From DATLFA01 sp039915945 (lineage in GTDB: Bacteria; Actinomycetota; Acidimicrobiia; Acidimicrobiales; WLNW01): DNA of 64,000 bases. Of the stretch, positions 1-8,835 are shown in pieces (the first letter of the stretch is position 1; each line of letters begins with the position of its first letter). Below the pieces are notes generated by a model. It was not told the origin of the DNA and made no database searches. It worked only from the letters and a program-made list of their open reading frames with translations. The stretch is from contig JBDSMH010000213.1 of the NCBI GenBank assembly GCA_039915945.1, positions 7,747 through 71,746 of the forward strand. Direction: 5' to 3'. Made by a program: the position numbers and the translations under genes.

Positions 1-788
1 CACCACTCGCAGTAACGGTGCACGATCTCGCATTCGTCGACTATCCGCAACACGCAACTCGGCACGGTTTGCGGTTCTTTCATCGCTCGTTGGTGCTGAC
101 CGATCGCGACGCGGACGTCGTGCTGTGTCCCTCGGCGGCGACCAAAGCCGAGCTCGCTACCCTCGGCATCGGTGGGGACCGCGTGCGGGTGGTGCCTTGG
201 GGGGTCGAGCCGTTCGTCGTGGGCGACGACGACATCGCGGGCGTACGAGCGCGCCACGGCATCACCGGCCGCTATGTCCTGTGGGTCGGCACGGTCGAAC
301 CGCGCAAGAATTTGGCCGGCGTCATCGCCGCCTTTCGCGCGCTGCCCGCCGACGATGTCACGTTGCTGCTCGTCGGGCCACAGGGTTGGAACGAAGACCT
401 CTCGGCGCGGCTCGGTGCGGACGATCGTCGTATCCGCGCGTTGGGTTTCGTGTCGCGCGGGGACCTGCTCGCGCTCTACGCCGGTGCGGCGGTCTTTTGC
501 TATCCGAGCTTGCGCGAGGGTTTCGGCATCCCCGTGCTCGAAGCGATGATGGCGGGCGCTCCGGTGGTGACATCGTCGGGCACGGCCACCGAGGAGGTCG
601 CCGGCGATGCGGGTATCTGCGTCGATCCGCTCGATCATGGTGCGATCTCCGAGGCTTTGGCGTCGATACTCGGAGACGATGACGCGGCACGTCAGCTGAG
701 CGCTCGCGCGAAGGCGCGCGCCGCTACGTTCACTTGGGCCCGCACCGCCGATCTGACCATCGAGGCGTACCGGGCAATCGCGCGATGA
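1..788 (+). CDS. Glycosyltransferase family 4, 5' end cut by window edge
   Basis: This is probably a GT-B glycosyltransferase that moves a sugar from an NDP-sugar to a surface glycan intermediate in the cytosol. The frame is open to base 3 and already reads PLAVTVHDLAF before the first internal GTG at 18, so the true start lies outside the window. VLWVGTVEPRKNL and the late REGFGIPVLEAMMAG are the usual GT4 donor-site signatures, with the paired acidic residues around the E of EGFG. The stop overlaps the ATG of the next glycosyltransferase (ATGA at 785-788), so the two are probably translated together. Acceptor and sugar cannot be told from sequence. The call is sure at family level only. Confidence 0.87.
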   Translation, partial: PLAVTVHDLAFVDYPQHATRHGLRFFHRSLVLTDRDADVVLCPSAATKAELATLGIGGDRVRVVPWGVEPFVVGDDDIAGVRARHGITGRYVLWVGTVEPRKNLAGVIAAFRALPADDVTLLLVGPQGWNEDLSARLGADDRRIRALGFVSRGDLLALYAGAAVFCYPSLREGFGIPVLEAMMAGAPVVTSSGTATEEVAGDAGICVDPLDHGAISEALASILGDDDAARQLSARAKARAATFTWARTADLTIEAYRAIAR

Positions 789-1927
789 AACGCACGCTGG
801 GCGTCAACCTGCTGTATCTCGTGCCGGGCGTCGTCGGTGGCAGTGAAGAGTATGCAGTGAATGTGTTGCGCGCAGTTGCGGCGTATCCCGACGATGACGT
901 CGACGTGCGGCTGTTCACACGCGAGTCGTTCGCGAACGCCTATCCCGATATCGCCGCCGCATTCGTGACGAAGACGGTGGCACTACCGGCGAACCGCGTG
1001 TTGCGCGTCGCGGCGGAGAGCACCTGGCTGGCCCGCCACTGCCGCGGTGTCGATGCCATGCATCATCTGGGTGGACGGGTGCCCGCCCTCGGTTCGCTGC
1101 CTTCGGCGGTCACCGTGCACGATCTGCAGCCGCTGCACTTCCCTGCAGGCTTCTCAGCGATCAAGCGGCAATTCCTCGCATTCTCGCTACCACGATCGGT
1201 GCGCAAGGCGCAGTTGGTGGTGTCGGTCAGCGAATGGGTCCGCCGATCAATCATCGAGACTCTGCACGTCCCCGAGGACCGCACCGCGGTGATCTCCACA
1301 CCGTGCGAACCAATCGAACGCGCCGATTTGGTGACCGACGCGCGAGTCTCCGCGCTCCCCGTCGCGCTGCGCCGCATCGTGGAAGCGGACGAACCATTCT
1401 TCGTGTATCCGGCGATCACATACACGCACAAGAACCATCGCACGCTGATCGAAGGGTTCGCGCCCGTTGCTCGGGCCCATCCGAATGTCCGCCTCTTACT
1501 GACTGGGCGCGCCGGGCCCCGCGAAAGTGAGATCGTGCATCTCGTCGAGCGCCTCGGCCTTCGCGACCGCGTCGTGCGCACCGGTCGGATCGAACGCGGG
1601 CAACTCGACACGCTGCTCGCGATGGCGCGGGCGCTCGTCTTTCCTTCGACCTACGAAGGGTTCGGCTTGCCCGTCATCGAGGCGCTGCGTGTCGGCTGCC
1701 CGCCGATCGTCGCCGACGCGACAGCGTTGCCCGAAGCCGTCGGCGGCGCGGGTGTGCTCGTCGAGCCGCTTTCCGTCGCCGCGTGGAGCGACGCACTCGA
1801 GACCGCGCTGTCTTGGGACGGGCCGCGCCGTGGCCAACTCGTGGCCGCTGGTGCTCGCCGTCTCGAAGCACTGCATCCGGCACGGGTGGGGCCGCAGTGG
1901 CAGCAGTTACACCGTCGATTGTGGTGA
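785..1927 (+). CDS. Glycosyltransferase family 4
   Basis: A 380-residue GT-B enzyme, probably adding one sugar of the surface polysaccharide made by this cluster. I start it at the ATG overlapping the upstream stop, which gives MKRTLGVNLLYL, a normal GT4 N-terminus. A longer in-frame start exists at 734 but would sit inside the previous gene. YLVPGVVGGSEEYAVNVL near the N-terminus is the glycine-rich acceptor-side loop of this family. TVHDLQPLHFP, YPAITYTHKNH and YEGFGLPVIEAL follow in the expected order. The GxxEEY element resembles mannosyl- and rhamnosyl-transferases, which would fit the GDP-sugar genes downstream, but specificity is inference. Confidence 0.88.
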   Translation: MKRTLGVNLLYLVPGVVGGSEEYAVNVLRAVAAYPDDDVDVRLFTRESFANAYPDIAAAFVTKTVALPANRVLRVAAESTWLARHCRGVDAMHHLGGRVPALGSLPSAVTVHDLQPLHFPAGFSAIKRQFLAFSLPRSVRKAQLVVSVSEWVRRSIIETLHVPEDRTAVISTPCEPIERADLVTDARVSALPVALRRIVEADEPFFVYPAITYTHKNHRTLIEGFAPVARAHPNVRLLLTGRAGPRESEIVHLVERLGLRDRVVRTGRIERGQLDTLLAMARALVFPSTYEGFGLPVIEALRVGCPPIVADATALPEAVGGAGVLVEPLSVAAWSDALETALSWDGPRRGQLVAAGARRLEALHPARVGPQWQQLHRRLW

Positions 1928-1955
1928 CGGGCTGGTTCGGCGCTAGGAACAACCG

Positions 1956-3212
1956 GTGCACATTCTGGTGCTGTGCCCGCACTTCGCTCCCGACTCCGCC
2001 CCTACCGGTGTGGTGATGACCGCGATCGTCGAGGGCCTGGCCGAGCGGGGACACCGCCTACACGTCGTTACCGCGCTGCCCTGGTACGAGCATCACGCCG
2101 TCGACGCGCAGTGGCAAGGGCGGTTGACCCGCAGCGAGCAGACACCGTGGGGCAAGATCTCGCGCGTCCACCCGTTTCCCACCGACAAGCGCAACGTGCG
2201 CGCCCGGGCGTTGGGATTCGCCGGATTCACCGGTCTGGCGAGCCTGCGGGCGTTGATCACGCGGCCGCGGCCCGACGTGGTCCTCGCGATGTCGCCGCCG
2301 TTGCCGATCGGTCTCGCCGGACTCGCGGTGGCCCGCACGCGCCGGGCGCCTTTCGTCTTCAACATCCAGGACGTGTTTCCCGATGTCGCGATCGAGCTCG
2401 GTCTGCTGACCGATCGTCGCGTCATCAAGGCGGCGTTGTGGGCCGAGCGGTTCAGCTATGCCCACTCCGATGCAGTGACCGTGTTGAGCGATGATCTTCG
2501 CGACAACGTCGAGACGAAGTTGGAGCAGCGACACAAGCGCCATCGCACGCGGGTCGAGGTGATTCCCAATTTCGTCGACACGATGCGGATCAAGCCGATG
2601 ACGCACGACAACGCCTACCGCCGCGAGCACCGTCTCGACGGCAAGATCGTGGTGATGTACGCCGGCAACGTCGGTCTCTCGCAATCGCTCGAGTTGGTGA
2701 TCGACGCGGCTCGAGAGATGCGTGATCGCCGCGATGTCGTATTTGTGATCAACGGCGGGGGCTCGGCCCTCACGAGTTTGCAGAAGGCGGCGGCCGATCT
2801 ATCGAACGTGGTGTTCGTGCCCTACCAACCGCCCGAACGCCTCGGCGAGGTCCTCGCGGCCGCCGACATCCACGTGGTGCCGCTCAAACGCGGCCTGGCC
2901 AAGGCGAGCGTGCCATCGAAGCTCTACTCGGTCCTCGCGGCGGGCCGGCCGGTGCTGGCGTCGGTCGACCCGGACACCGAAGTCGACCGCACGCTACGCC
3001 TCGCCGGCGCCGGCCTGTGCGTTCCTCCTGACGACGCGGCGCGCTTCATCGGGGCGTTGCGCTCGCTCATCGATGCCCCCGACGATCGTGACGCGATGGG
3101 GGCATCGGGGCGTCGATTCGTGGAGGGCTGGGTTTCGCCGCAGGCCGTGGCCAGCCACTACGACGACCTACTCACGGCCGTCGCCGCGGCCCGGCGCCGG
3201 CCGCAATGGTGA
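1956..3212 (+). CDS. Glycosyltransferase family 4, WcaI/WbuB-like
   Basis: A 418-residue GT-B glycosyltransferase of the WcaI/WbuB type, a group that typically acts on exopolysaccharide or O-antigen precursors such as fucosyl or N-acetyl-fucosaminyl acceptors. The visible signs are the start HILVLCPHFAPD, the middle motif FNIQDVFPDVAIELG (WcaI-like proteins have an Asp-x-(F/W)-P element here), VVMYAGNVGLSQSLE at the donor domain, and KASVPSKLYSVLAAGRPVLA near the end. The start is GTG at 1956, 28 bases after the previous stop. It is the third consecutive glycosyltransferase on this strand and likely belongs to the same transcript. The sugar is unknown. Confidence 0.87.
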   Translation: MHILVLCPHFAPDSAPTGVVMTAIVEGLAERGHRLHVVTALPWYEHHAVDAQWQGRLTRSEQTPWGKISRVHPFPTDKRNVRARALGFAGFTGLASLRALITRPRPDVVLAMSPPLPIGLAGLAVARTRRAPFVFNIQDVFPDVAIELGLLTDRRVIKAALWAERFSYAHSDAVTVLSDDLRDNVETKLEQRHKRHRTRVEVIPNFVDTMRIKPMTHDNAYRREHRLDGKIVVMYAGNVGLSQSLELVIDAAREMRDRRDVVFVINGGGSALTSLQKAAADLSNVVFVPYQPPERLGEVLAAADIHVVPLKRGLAKASVPSKLYSVLAAGRPVLASVDPDTEVDRTLRLAGAGLCVPPDDAARFIGALRSLIDAPDDRDAMGASGRRFVEGWVSPQAVASHYDDLLTAVAAARRRPQW

Positions 3213-3269
3213 GATTCGAGTGGCGCATGACGTGGCGCCGCGGCCAGGGCCCGATACGTTTATCGCCCT

Positions 3270-4082
3270 ATGGGCAAAGCCTCTTCGGCCAAAAAGCTCG
3301 CGCGCGCCGCTCGCGCGGGTTCGGCAACCAAAGGACGTGACCGTCGCGAGATGGGATTTCCCCTCATCATCGCGCTGGTCATCCTGCTCGGCAGCTCCCT
3401 CGTCATCTACGCCCGATCGAGCCGCGGCGATGCCGTGGCACCCAAGCTCAATGTCGGCGCCGCCGGCGTCACCGGCGACCACTGGCACGCGGCGCTCGGC
3501 ATCTACAACTGCGACCGCTTCGAGACCGATGCGATCGTACGCGGCGACCAGTGGCCCGATCCGAGCGGCATCCACTCGCACAACGACGATGTGATCCACA
3601 TCCATCCCTTCGTCAGCTCGGCGGCCGGGACGCGGGCGCGCCTGAAGGTATTCTTCGAGACGATGGGTCTCAAGTTCGACGACGACGAACTCGAGCTCAC
3701 CAACGGCAACACGCTGAAGTCCGGCACCGATTGCAACGGCAAGAACGCGACATTGCGCATCGCGCGCTTCGACATCGACAATCCTGAGAAGCCGATCGAG
3801 ATCATCACCTCCGGCCTCGGCGATGTCCGCTTCCTCGCCGACCGCGAGTCCTTTACCATCGCACTCGTTCCCGACGGCATCGATATCCCGGCCCCGCCGA
3901 CCGCTGCCAATCTCGATGAGCTGGCCGGTATCGATAGCGGCCAGGTCCCCGCAGCCAATTCGCCGACCACGACGATCGCGCCGACCGATTCCACCGTGCC
4001 CGGCAGCACGACACCGGTGACTACTGCGCCCTCCGGCAACACCACACCGACCACGGGATCACCGACGTCGACGAGCGGATAA
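3270..4082 (+). CDS. Membrane-anchored His-rich protein of unknown function
   Basis: I do not recognise a characterised family. The 270-residue protein has a basic N-terminus (Lys/Arg-rich to about residue 27), one membrane helix at about 28-48 (GFPLIIALVILLGSSLVIYA), and an outside domain. That domain has conspicuous histidines (DHWHAALGIYNC at about 70-81, then IHSHNDDVIHIHPF at about 97-110) and two cysteines that could pair. The last 45 or so residues are Thr/Pro/Ser-rich and mucin-like, a plausible O-glycosylation region. The histidine clusters suggest metal binding but nothing proves it. It lies between glycosyltransferases and a nucleotidyltransferase, with only 9 bases before the latter, so it is probably co-transcribed. 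Confidence 0.75.
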   Translation: MGKASSAKKLARAARAGSATKGRDRREMGFPLIIALVILLGSSLVIYARSSRGDAVAPKLNVGAAGVTGDHWHAALGIYNCDRFETDAIVRGDQWPDPSGIHSHNDDVIHIHPFVSSAAGTRARLKVFFETMGLKFDDDELELTNGNTLKSGTDCNGKNATLRIARFDIDNPEKPIEIITSGLGDVRFLADRESFTIALVPDGIDIPAPPTAANLDELAGIDSGQVPAANSPTTTIAPTDSTVPGSTTPVTTAPSGNTTPTTGSPTSTSG

Positions 4083-4091
4083 GACGACCCG

Positions 4092-5102
4092 ATGAAAGCC
4101 ATCGTGCTCGTCGGCGGCTTTGGCACGCGCCTTCGCCCGCTCACGCTCAGCACCCCTAAACAGATGCTGCCGGTCGCGAACCGGCCCATGATCGAACGGG
4201 TGGTCGAAGGCCTTGCCGCCGGTGGCGTCACCGACGCCGTGCTGTCGCTCGGCTACCGACCCGACGCGTTCATCGATCAGTACCCGAGCGGCATGTGCGC
4301 CGGCGTGCGGCTGCACTATGCCGTCGAGCCCGAGCCGCTCGACACCTCGGGCGCCATTCGATTTGCCGCGCTGCATGCTGCGCTCGACGAGACGTTCGTG
4401 GTCCTCAACGGTGATGTGCTCACCGATCTCGATCTCGCGGCACTCATCGCGCGGCACCACGACCGAGGCGCCGAGGCGACCATCGCGCTGACCCCCGTCG
4501 ACGACCCGTCGCGCTACGGCGTCGTGCCCACCGACGACGACGGCCTGGTGCGCGGCTTCATCGAAAAGCCGCCGCGCGATCAAGCACCGACCAACTGGAT
4601 CAACGCCGGTACCTATGTACTCGAGCCATCGGTCATCGATCGCATCCCCGGTGGGCGCAAGGTCTCCATCGAACGAGAGACCTTCCCCGCACTCGTCGCC
4701 GATCGCACGCTCTACGCCATGAAGTCCGACGTGTATTGGGTCGACGCCGGTACACCCGCCACCTATCTCGAAGTCAACCTCGATCTACTCGACGGCAAGC
4801 GCGGCACGCCCGAGAATGGCATCGACGCGCGGACATCGATCGCATCGACGGCGAAGATCCTTCGATCGGTGGTCGGTTCGGGTACGACGATCGGCGCCGA
4901 CGCCGAGATCGTCGACTCGGTCATCATGAGCGGCACTCGTATCAGCCCGCGCGCGGTCGTGCGCCACTCGATCGTCGGGGTAGGCGCCAACGTCGGCGCC
5001 GGCGCGTCGATCACTGCGCTCTGCGTGATCGGCGACGGCCAGACCGTCGAGCCCGGCGCGTCGCTCGAGGGCGCTCGGTTACCTTCCTCCACTGCGGGTT
5101 AG
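4092..5102 (+). CDS. Sugar-1-phosphate nucleotidyltransferase (mannose-1-phosphate guanylyltransferase-like)
   Basis: Makes an NDP-sugar from a sugar 1-phosphate and an NTP in the cytosol. The N-terminal Rossmann-like pyrophosphorylase domain is clear: VLVGGFGTRLRPLT at residues 6-19 is the nucleotide-binding loop, VLNGDVLTDLD holds the metal-binding Asp, and FIEKPP and WINAGTYVLEP are further family motifs. From about residue 250 the chain becomes a left-handed beta-helix of hexapeptide repeats (SGTTIGADAEI, SGTRISPRAVV, VGANVGAGASI). This architecture matches the actinobacterial ManC/RmlA2-type enzyme (Rv3264c in M. tuberculosis). Because gmd and rmd lie nearby, GDP-mannose is the likeliest product, but a glucose-1-phosphate enzyme cannot be excluded. 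Confidence 0.88.
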   Translation: MKAIVLVGGFGTRLRPLTLSTPKQMLPVANRPMIERVVEGLAAGGVTDAVLSLGYRPDAFIDQYPSGMCAGVRLHYAVEPEPLDTSGAIRFAALHAALDETFVVLNGDVLTDLDLAALIARHHDRGAEATIALTPVDDPSRYGVVPTDDDGLVRGFIEKPPRDQAPTNWINAGTYVLEPSVIDRIPGGRKVSIERETFPALVADRTLYAMKSDVYWVDAGTPATYLEVNLDLLDGKRGTPENGIDARTSIASTAKILRSVVGSGTTIGADAEIVDSVIMSGTRISPRAVVRHSIVGVGANVGAGASITALCVIGDGQTVEPGASLEGARLPSSTAG

Positions 5103-5145
5103 CCGACCGGGCAATCACGCCCCTCCGAAAGGTGAGACACCAACC

Positions 5146-6096
5146 ATGCGTACGGTTGTGACCGGCGGTGCCGGATTCATTGGTTCGACGTTAGTCGACC
5201 AACTCGTCGCGGCCGGTCACTCGGTGACGGTGATCGACAACTTCTCCTCGGGGAAGGCCGAAAATCTCGATCAAGCACGCGAGCGGGCCGGTCAACGATT
5301 GGCGGTGCACGCGATCGACATACGTGACGCGCAAACGACCGCGACGATCGTCGAAGCGCAGCCCGACGTGGTGTACCACCTCGCCGCGCAGGCCGACGTG
5401 CGCGTCTCGGTCAACAACCCGGTACTCGACGCGCAGATCAATGTCATCGGCACGTTGCACGTTCTCGAAGGCGCACGGCGCGCCGGTGCGCGCAAGATCG
5501 TCGGGGCGTCGAGCGGAGGCACCATCTACGGCGAGCCACTGCCGAGCGCGCTGCCCGTCGACGAGTTGTATCCACAACATCCCGTGTCGCCCTATGGTGT
5601 CAGCAAGAAGGTGCTGTGCGACTACATGTTCGCGTACCGGGCGCTGCACCAACTCGACTTCACTGCGCTGGCGCTGGCAAATGTCTACGGGCCGCGCCAA
5701 GACCCGCACGGTGAGGCGGGTGTCGTGGCGATCTTCGCCGGACGGTTGTTGACGGGCGAGCCGTGCACGGTGTTCGGCACCGGCGAGCAGACACGCGATT
5801 ACGTCTACGTCGACGATGTGGCCGACGCATTCGTGCGCGCCGCCGAACGCGGCGGCGGGCTCGTGATCAACATCGGTACGGGTGTCGAGACGTCAGTGAA
5901 CGCGCTCTATCGCTCGATGGCCGACGCCGCGGGCGTGACCGCCGAACCGGTGCGCGCGGCCGCTCGCGCGGGCGAACTCGACCGCTCGGCGCTGGCGATC
6001 ACCCGGGCGCGCACCGAACTTGGTTGGCAACCGGGGACGTCGCTCACCGACGGCTCCCACGCGGTGCTCGACTGGTTCCGCGCCCACCGCCTTTAG
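5146..6096 (+). CDS. NAD-dependent epimerase/dehydratase, UDP-glucose 4-epimerase-like
   Basis: A 316-residue extended SDR acting on a nucleotide sugar. TGGAGFIGSTL at residues 6-16 is the NAD-binding glycine loop, HLAAQADVRVSVNNP follows the fourth strand as in GalE-type enzymes, and SPYGVSKKV holds the catalytic Tyr-x-x-x-Lys. The Ser of the triad is in GASSGGTIYG. DYVYVDDVADAF is the usual late motif. Actinobacterial proteins of this length and pattern are often annotated UDP-glucose 4-epimerase, and conversion of UDP-glucose to UDP-galactose is the default guess. UDP-glucuronate or GlcNAc epimerisation is possible. It is 43 bases after the nucleotidyltransferase and ends convergent with cofE. 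Confidence 0.87.
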   Translation: MRTVVTGGAGFIGSTLVDQLVAAGHSVTVIDNFSSGKAENLDQARERAGQRLAVHAIDIRDAQTTATIVEAQPDVVYHLAAQADVRVSVNNPVLDAQINVIGTLHVLEGARRAGARKIVGASSGGTIYGEPLPSALPVDELYPQHPVSPYGVSKKVLCDYMFAYRALHQLDFTALALANVYGPRQDPHGEAGVVAIFAGRLLTGEPCTVFGTGEQTRDYVYVDDVADAFVRAAERGGGLVINIGTGVETSVNALYRSMADAAGVTAEPVRAAARAGELDRSALAITRARTELGWQPGTSLTDGSHAVLDWFRAHRL

Positions 6097-6107
6097 CCAA
6101 GACGGGG

Positions 6108-6824
6108 TCAGCGGAAGAGGTCTTCGTCGGGGCGGCGCACGATCTCGGCGCGCACCGAACTGTCCCTCAGCCAGGAGCGCTCGATCCCGCGCACCACGGC
6201 GACCGGGATGCCGGCGGCTTTGCCCATGGCCAGGTCGGCCGCGCCGGCCAATTCGTCGACCACGGCGACTTCGGTGACGTGTAGCTCTCGGCCGAGCGCG
6301 TCGACCGTGCCCCGCAGATCGAGGACCGCGCCGATGCCCGCGCACCCGAGGGCCACGTCGGTGAGCCCGCGCCGCCAGGCCCGGCCGAAGGTGTCGGACA
6401 CGATGACCCCAACCTCGACGCCGGCGCGGGCGCGCAGGCCGTCGCGCAAGCGACGGGCGCTGCGATCGGGGTCGTCGGGTAGCAGCAACGCCCAACCGGC
6501 TTCGACGTTGGACATGTCGATGCCCGCATTGGCGCAGACGAATCCGTGCTTGGTCTCGCTGATGATGAGCTCGCCGCGACGGCGGATGATGCGTACGGAT
6601 TCGCGCTCGACGAGCGGCTTGTGGCTGAGAGGATCGTCGGGATCGATCGGCTCGAGGCGCCCCTCCGCTTTGGATACGATCTTCGATGCGACGACGAGCA
6701 CATCGCCGTCGCGGAGCAACGTGTCCGGCGACGCCGCGGCGGCGTCGGCGATGATGCCGGCGAGGTCGTCACCGCGAGCGATCTGCGGGATGCCTTCGAT
6801 ACCGAATATTTCGAGGCGGCCCAT
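6108..6824 (-). CDS. cofE: Coenzyme F420-0:L-glutamate ligase CofE
   Basis: Adds glutamates to F420-0 with GTP, the last tailoring step of F420, in the cytosol. The 238-residue protein has the CofE hallmarks: the start IFGIEGIPQIARGDDLA, DVLVVASKIVSKAEGR, a long SETKHGFVCANAGIDMSN segment at about 90-107, and VGVIVSDTFGRAWRRGLTDVA. Only the ligase domain is present. The FMN-dependent C-terminal reductase domain of mycobacterial FbiB is absent, so dehydro-F420-0 must be reduced by another protein. The gene follows cofD by 24 bases on the same strand. F420 made here could serve the LLM-type oxidoreductases at 49.4 and 56.3 kb. Confidence 0.95.
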   Translation of the reverse strand: MGRLEIFGIEGIPQIARGDDLAGIIADAAAASPDTLLRDGDVLVVASKIVSKAEGRLEPIDPDDPLSHKPLVERESVRIIRRRGELIISETKHGFVCANAGIDMSNVEAGWALLLPDDPDRSARRLRDGLRARAGVEVGVIVSDTFGRAWRRGLTDVALGCAGIGAVLDLRGTVDALGRELHVTEVAVVDELAGAADLAMGKAAGIPVAVVRGIERSWLRDSSVRAEIVRRPDEDLFR

Positions 6825-6848
6825 CGCGGCGTCAGCCTTGCACAGCGA

Positions 6849-7784
6849 TCAGCGTGCCGCGTCGAGCACGCGTTGGGCGAGGCGGGCCGCGCGCGCGGGC
6901 TCGGCCATGATCGTGTCGCACACGACGGGGTGCATCCCCGCGTCGCGCACGGCCGCCGCGTTGGCCGCGTCAGCGTCGTCGATGACAAGTGTCCGCGCGA
7001 GGTCGCGGTAGAGCCGCGCCACACCGACCACCGATGACTCGTGGCCGAGTTCGGTCATCATCCGGTCGGCCGGGCCTTTGAGCGCGGCTCCGGCGATGAT
7101 CGGCGACACGGCGACGCAGTGGGCGCGTCGCGATTCGACCGCGGCTCGTACCCCGGGGATCGCCAGCACCGGACCGATCGACACGATGGGATTCGACGGC
7201 GCGATGACGACCACATCGGCGGACATGATGGCGTCGAGTACACCGGGCGCGGGGCGCGCGTCGTCGGCCCCGACGAAACGCACCGATTGCACCGGCACCG
7301 AGTGACGCAACTGCACGAAGTACTGCTGAAAGCCGATCTCGTTCGTCGCCTCGCCGTCGATCACGGTCACTCGCGTTTCGACGCGGTCGTCCGTGACCGG
7401 AACGATGTCGACGGCGAGGTCCCATGCCCGCGCGATTTCACGCGTCACGGTGGACAACGTTGCGCCTTCTCCAAGCCGGTGCGTGCGGTACATGTGCGTG
7501 CCGAGGTCGCGGTCGCCGAGGTTGAACCAACCGACCCCGCCGTAGCGGCGCACCATATCGAGCGCCTGCCACGTCTCGCCCCCGAGGCCCCATCCCCGCT
7601 CGCCGTCGATGGCACCGGCGAGTGTGTACGTGACGGTGTCGAGGTCGGGCGAGATGTGCAATCCGTGCAAGATGACGTCGTCGCCGACATTCACCACTGC
7701 GGTGATCTGCTCGGGCGGCAGCACTTGGACGAGGCCCGATAGGAATCGGGCGGCGCCGACGCCGCCGGCGAGCACGGTGATCAC
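6849..7784 (-). CDS. cofD: 2-phospho-L-lactate transferase CofD (FbiA)
   Basis: Transfers the phospholactyl or phosphoenolpyruvyl group from the guanylylated donor to the deazaflavin Fo, giving (dehydro-)F420-0. The reading frame is open far upstream, but the real start is GTG at 7784. It yields MITVLAGGVGAARFLSGLVQ, the standard CofD N-terminus, and its GTG overlaps the TGA of gmd (GTGA). The 311 residues match the family length. FNLGDRDLGTHMYRTHRLGEG and VVIAPSNPIVSIGPVLAIPG are diagnostic. The overlap implies translational coupling of F420 synthesis to a GDP-sugar gene, which is not functionally obvious. In mycobacteria fbiA/fbiB also sit close to GDP-mannose genes. Confidence 0.95.
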   Translation of the reverse strand: MITVLAGGVGAARFLSGLVQVLPPEQITAVVNVGDDVILHGLHISPDLDTVTYTLAGAIDGERGWGLGGETWQALDMVRRYGGVGWFNLGDRDLGTHMYRTHRLGEGATLSTVTREIARAWDLAVDIVPVTDDRVETRVTVIDGEATNEIGFQQYFVQLRHSVPVQSVRFVGADDARPAPGVLDAIMSADVVVIAPSNPIVSIGPVLAIPGVRAAVESRRAHCVAVSPIIAGAALKGPADRMMTELGHESSVVGVARLYRDLARTLVIDDADAANAAAVRDAGMHPVVCDTIMAEPARAARLAQRVLDAAR

Positions 7785-8761
7785 GGCAGGAGCCGAGGCG
7801 TGCGCTCGATCAGTTCGAGGTCGGCGTCGACCATGAGGCGGACCAGTTCGGCGAACGACGTGTGCGCTTTCCAACCCAGGTGGTCTTGGGCTTTCGTCGG
7901 ATTGCCGACGAGCAAGTCGACCTCGGCCGGGCGGAAGAAGCGTTGGTCCTGCACGACGTACTGCTCCCAATCGAGCCCTACGTGGCTGAACGCGAGTTCG
8001 CAGAATTCGCGCACCGAATGGGTCTCACCGGTAGCGATCACGAAGTCGTCGGGTTCGTCCTGTTGCAGCATCAGCCACATCGCTTCGACATAGTCCTTCG
8101 CGAAGCCCCAATCGCGCTGCGATTCGAGATTGCCCAGGCGCAGTTCGTCGGCCATGCCGTGCTTGATGCGGGCGACATGATTGCTGATCTTGCGGGTGAC
8201 GAACTCGAGGCCGCGGCGCGGCGATTCGTGGTTGAACAAGATGCCCGACGTCGCGTGTAGGCCGTAGCTCTCGCGATAGTTGACCGTGATCCAGTGCGCG
8301 TAGACCTTGGCCACGCCGTAAGGACTGCGCGGATAGAACGGCGTCGTCTCGTTCTGCGGCACTTCGAGCACCTTGCCGAACATCTCGCTCGAACTCGCCT
8401 GATAGAAGCGAATATCCGGATCGACCAAACGGATCGCATCGAGCAGCCGCGTGACCGACAGCGCGGTGGTCTCTCCGGTGAAGACAGGTTGTGCGAACGA
8501 CGTCTGCACGAAGGACTGCGCGGCGAGGTTGTAGACCTCGTGCGGACGGTGGATGCGCAACGCCTCGATCATCGAGATCTCGTCGAGCAGATCGCCCGAC
8601 ACGAACTCGACACTGTCCTGAAAGTGCGCGATGCGCTCGAAGCTGACCGTGGAACTACGCCGTACCATGCCGATCACGTGGTAACCCTTGGAGAGCAGGA
8701 ATTCGGCAAGGTACGAACCGTCTTGACCGGTGATGCCAGTGATGAGCGCGCGAGGAGTCAT
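7781..8761 (-). CDS. gmd: GDP-mannose 4,6-dehydratase
   Basis: Converts GDP-D-mannose to GDP-4-dehydro-6-deoxy-D-mannose with NADP, the entry to GDP-rhamnose and GDP-fucose. The 326-residue extended SDR starts MTPRALITGITGQDGSYLAE, where GxTGQDGxYL is the Gmd-specific cofactor loop. It continues with NLAAQSFVQTSF, ASSSEMFGKV (catalytic Ser/Thr and Glu), SPYGVAKVYAHW (Tyr-x-x-x-Lys) and HESPRRGLEFVTRKI, all strongly diagnostic. RDWGFAKDYVEAMW and the RPAEVDLLVGNPTKA tail are also typical. It is the first gene of a gmd-cofD-cofE run, and with the rmd at 9326-10264 would give GDP-D-rhamnose. Confidence 0.96.
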   Translation of the reverse strand: MTPRALITGITGQDGSYLAEFLLSKGYHVIGMVRRSSTVSFERIAHFQDSVEFVSGDLLDEISMIEALRIHRPHEVYNLAAQSFVQTSFAQPVFTGETTALSVTRLLDAIRLVDPDIRFYQASSSEMFGKVLEVPQNETTPFYPRSPYGVAKVYAHWITVNYRESYGLHATSGILFNHESPRRGLEFVTRKISNHVARIKHGMADELRLGNLESQRDWGFAKDYVEAMWLMLQQDEPDDFVIATGETHSVREFCELAFSHVGLDWEQYVVQDQRFFRPAEVDLLVGNPTKAQDHLGWKAHTSFAELVRLMVDADLELIERTPRLLP

Positions 8762-8835
8762 GATGTAGCGTTTCTACTCCCTGCGGGCACCGGTGTCTGC
8801 TAAGTGAGTTGGCAGTGACGGATGGGCGATGCGAC

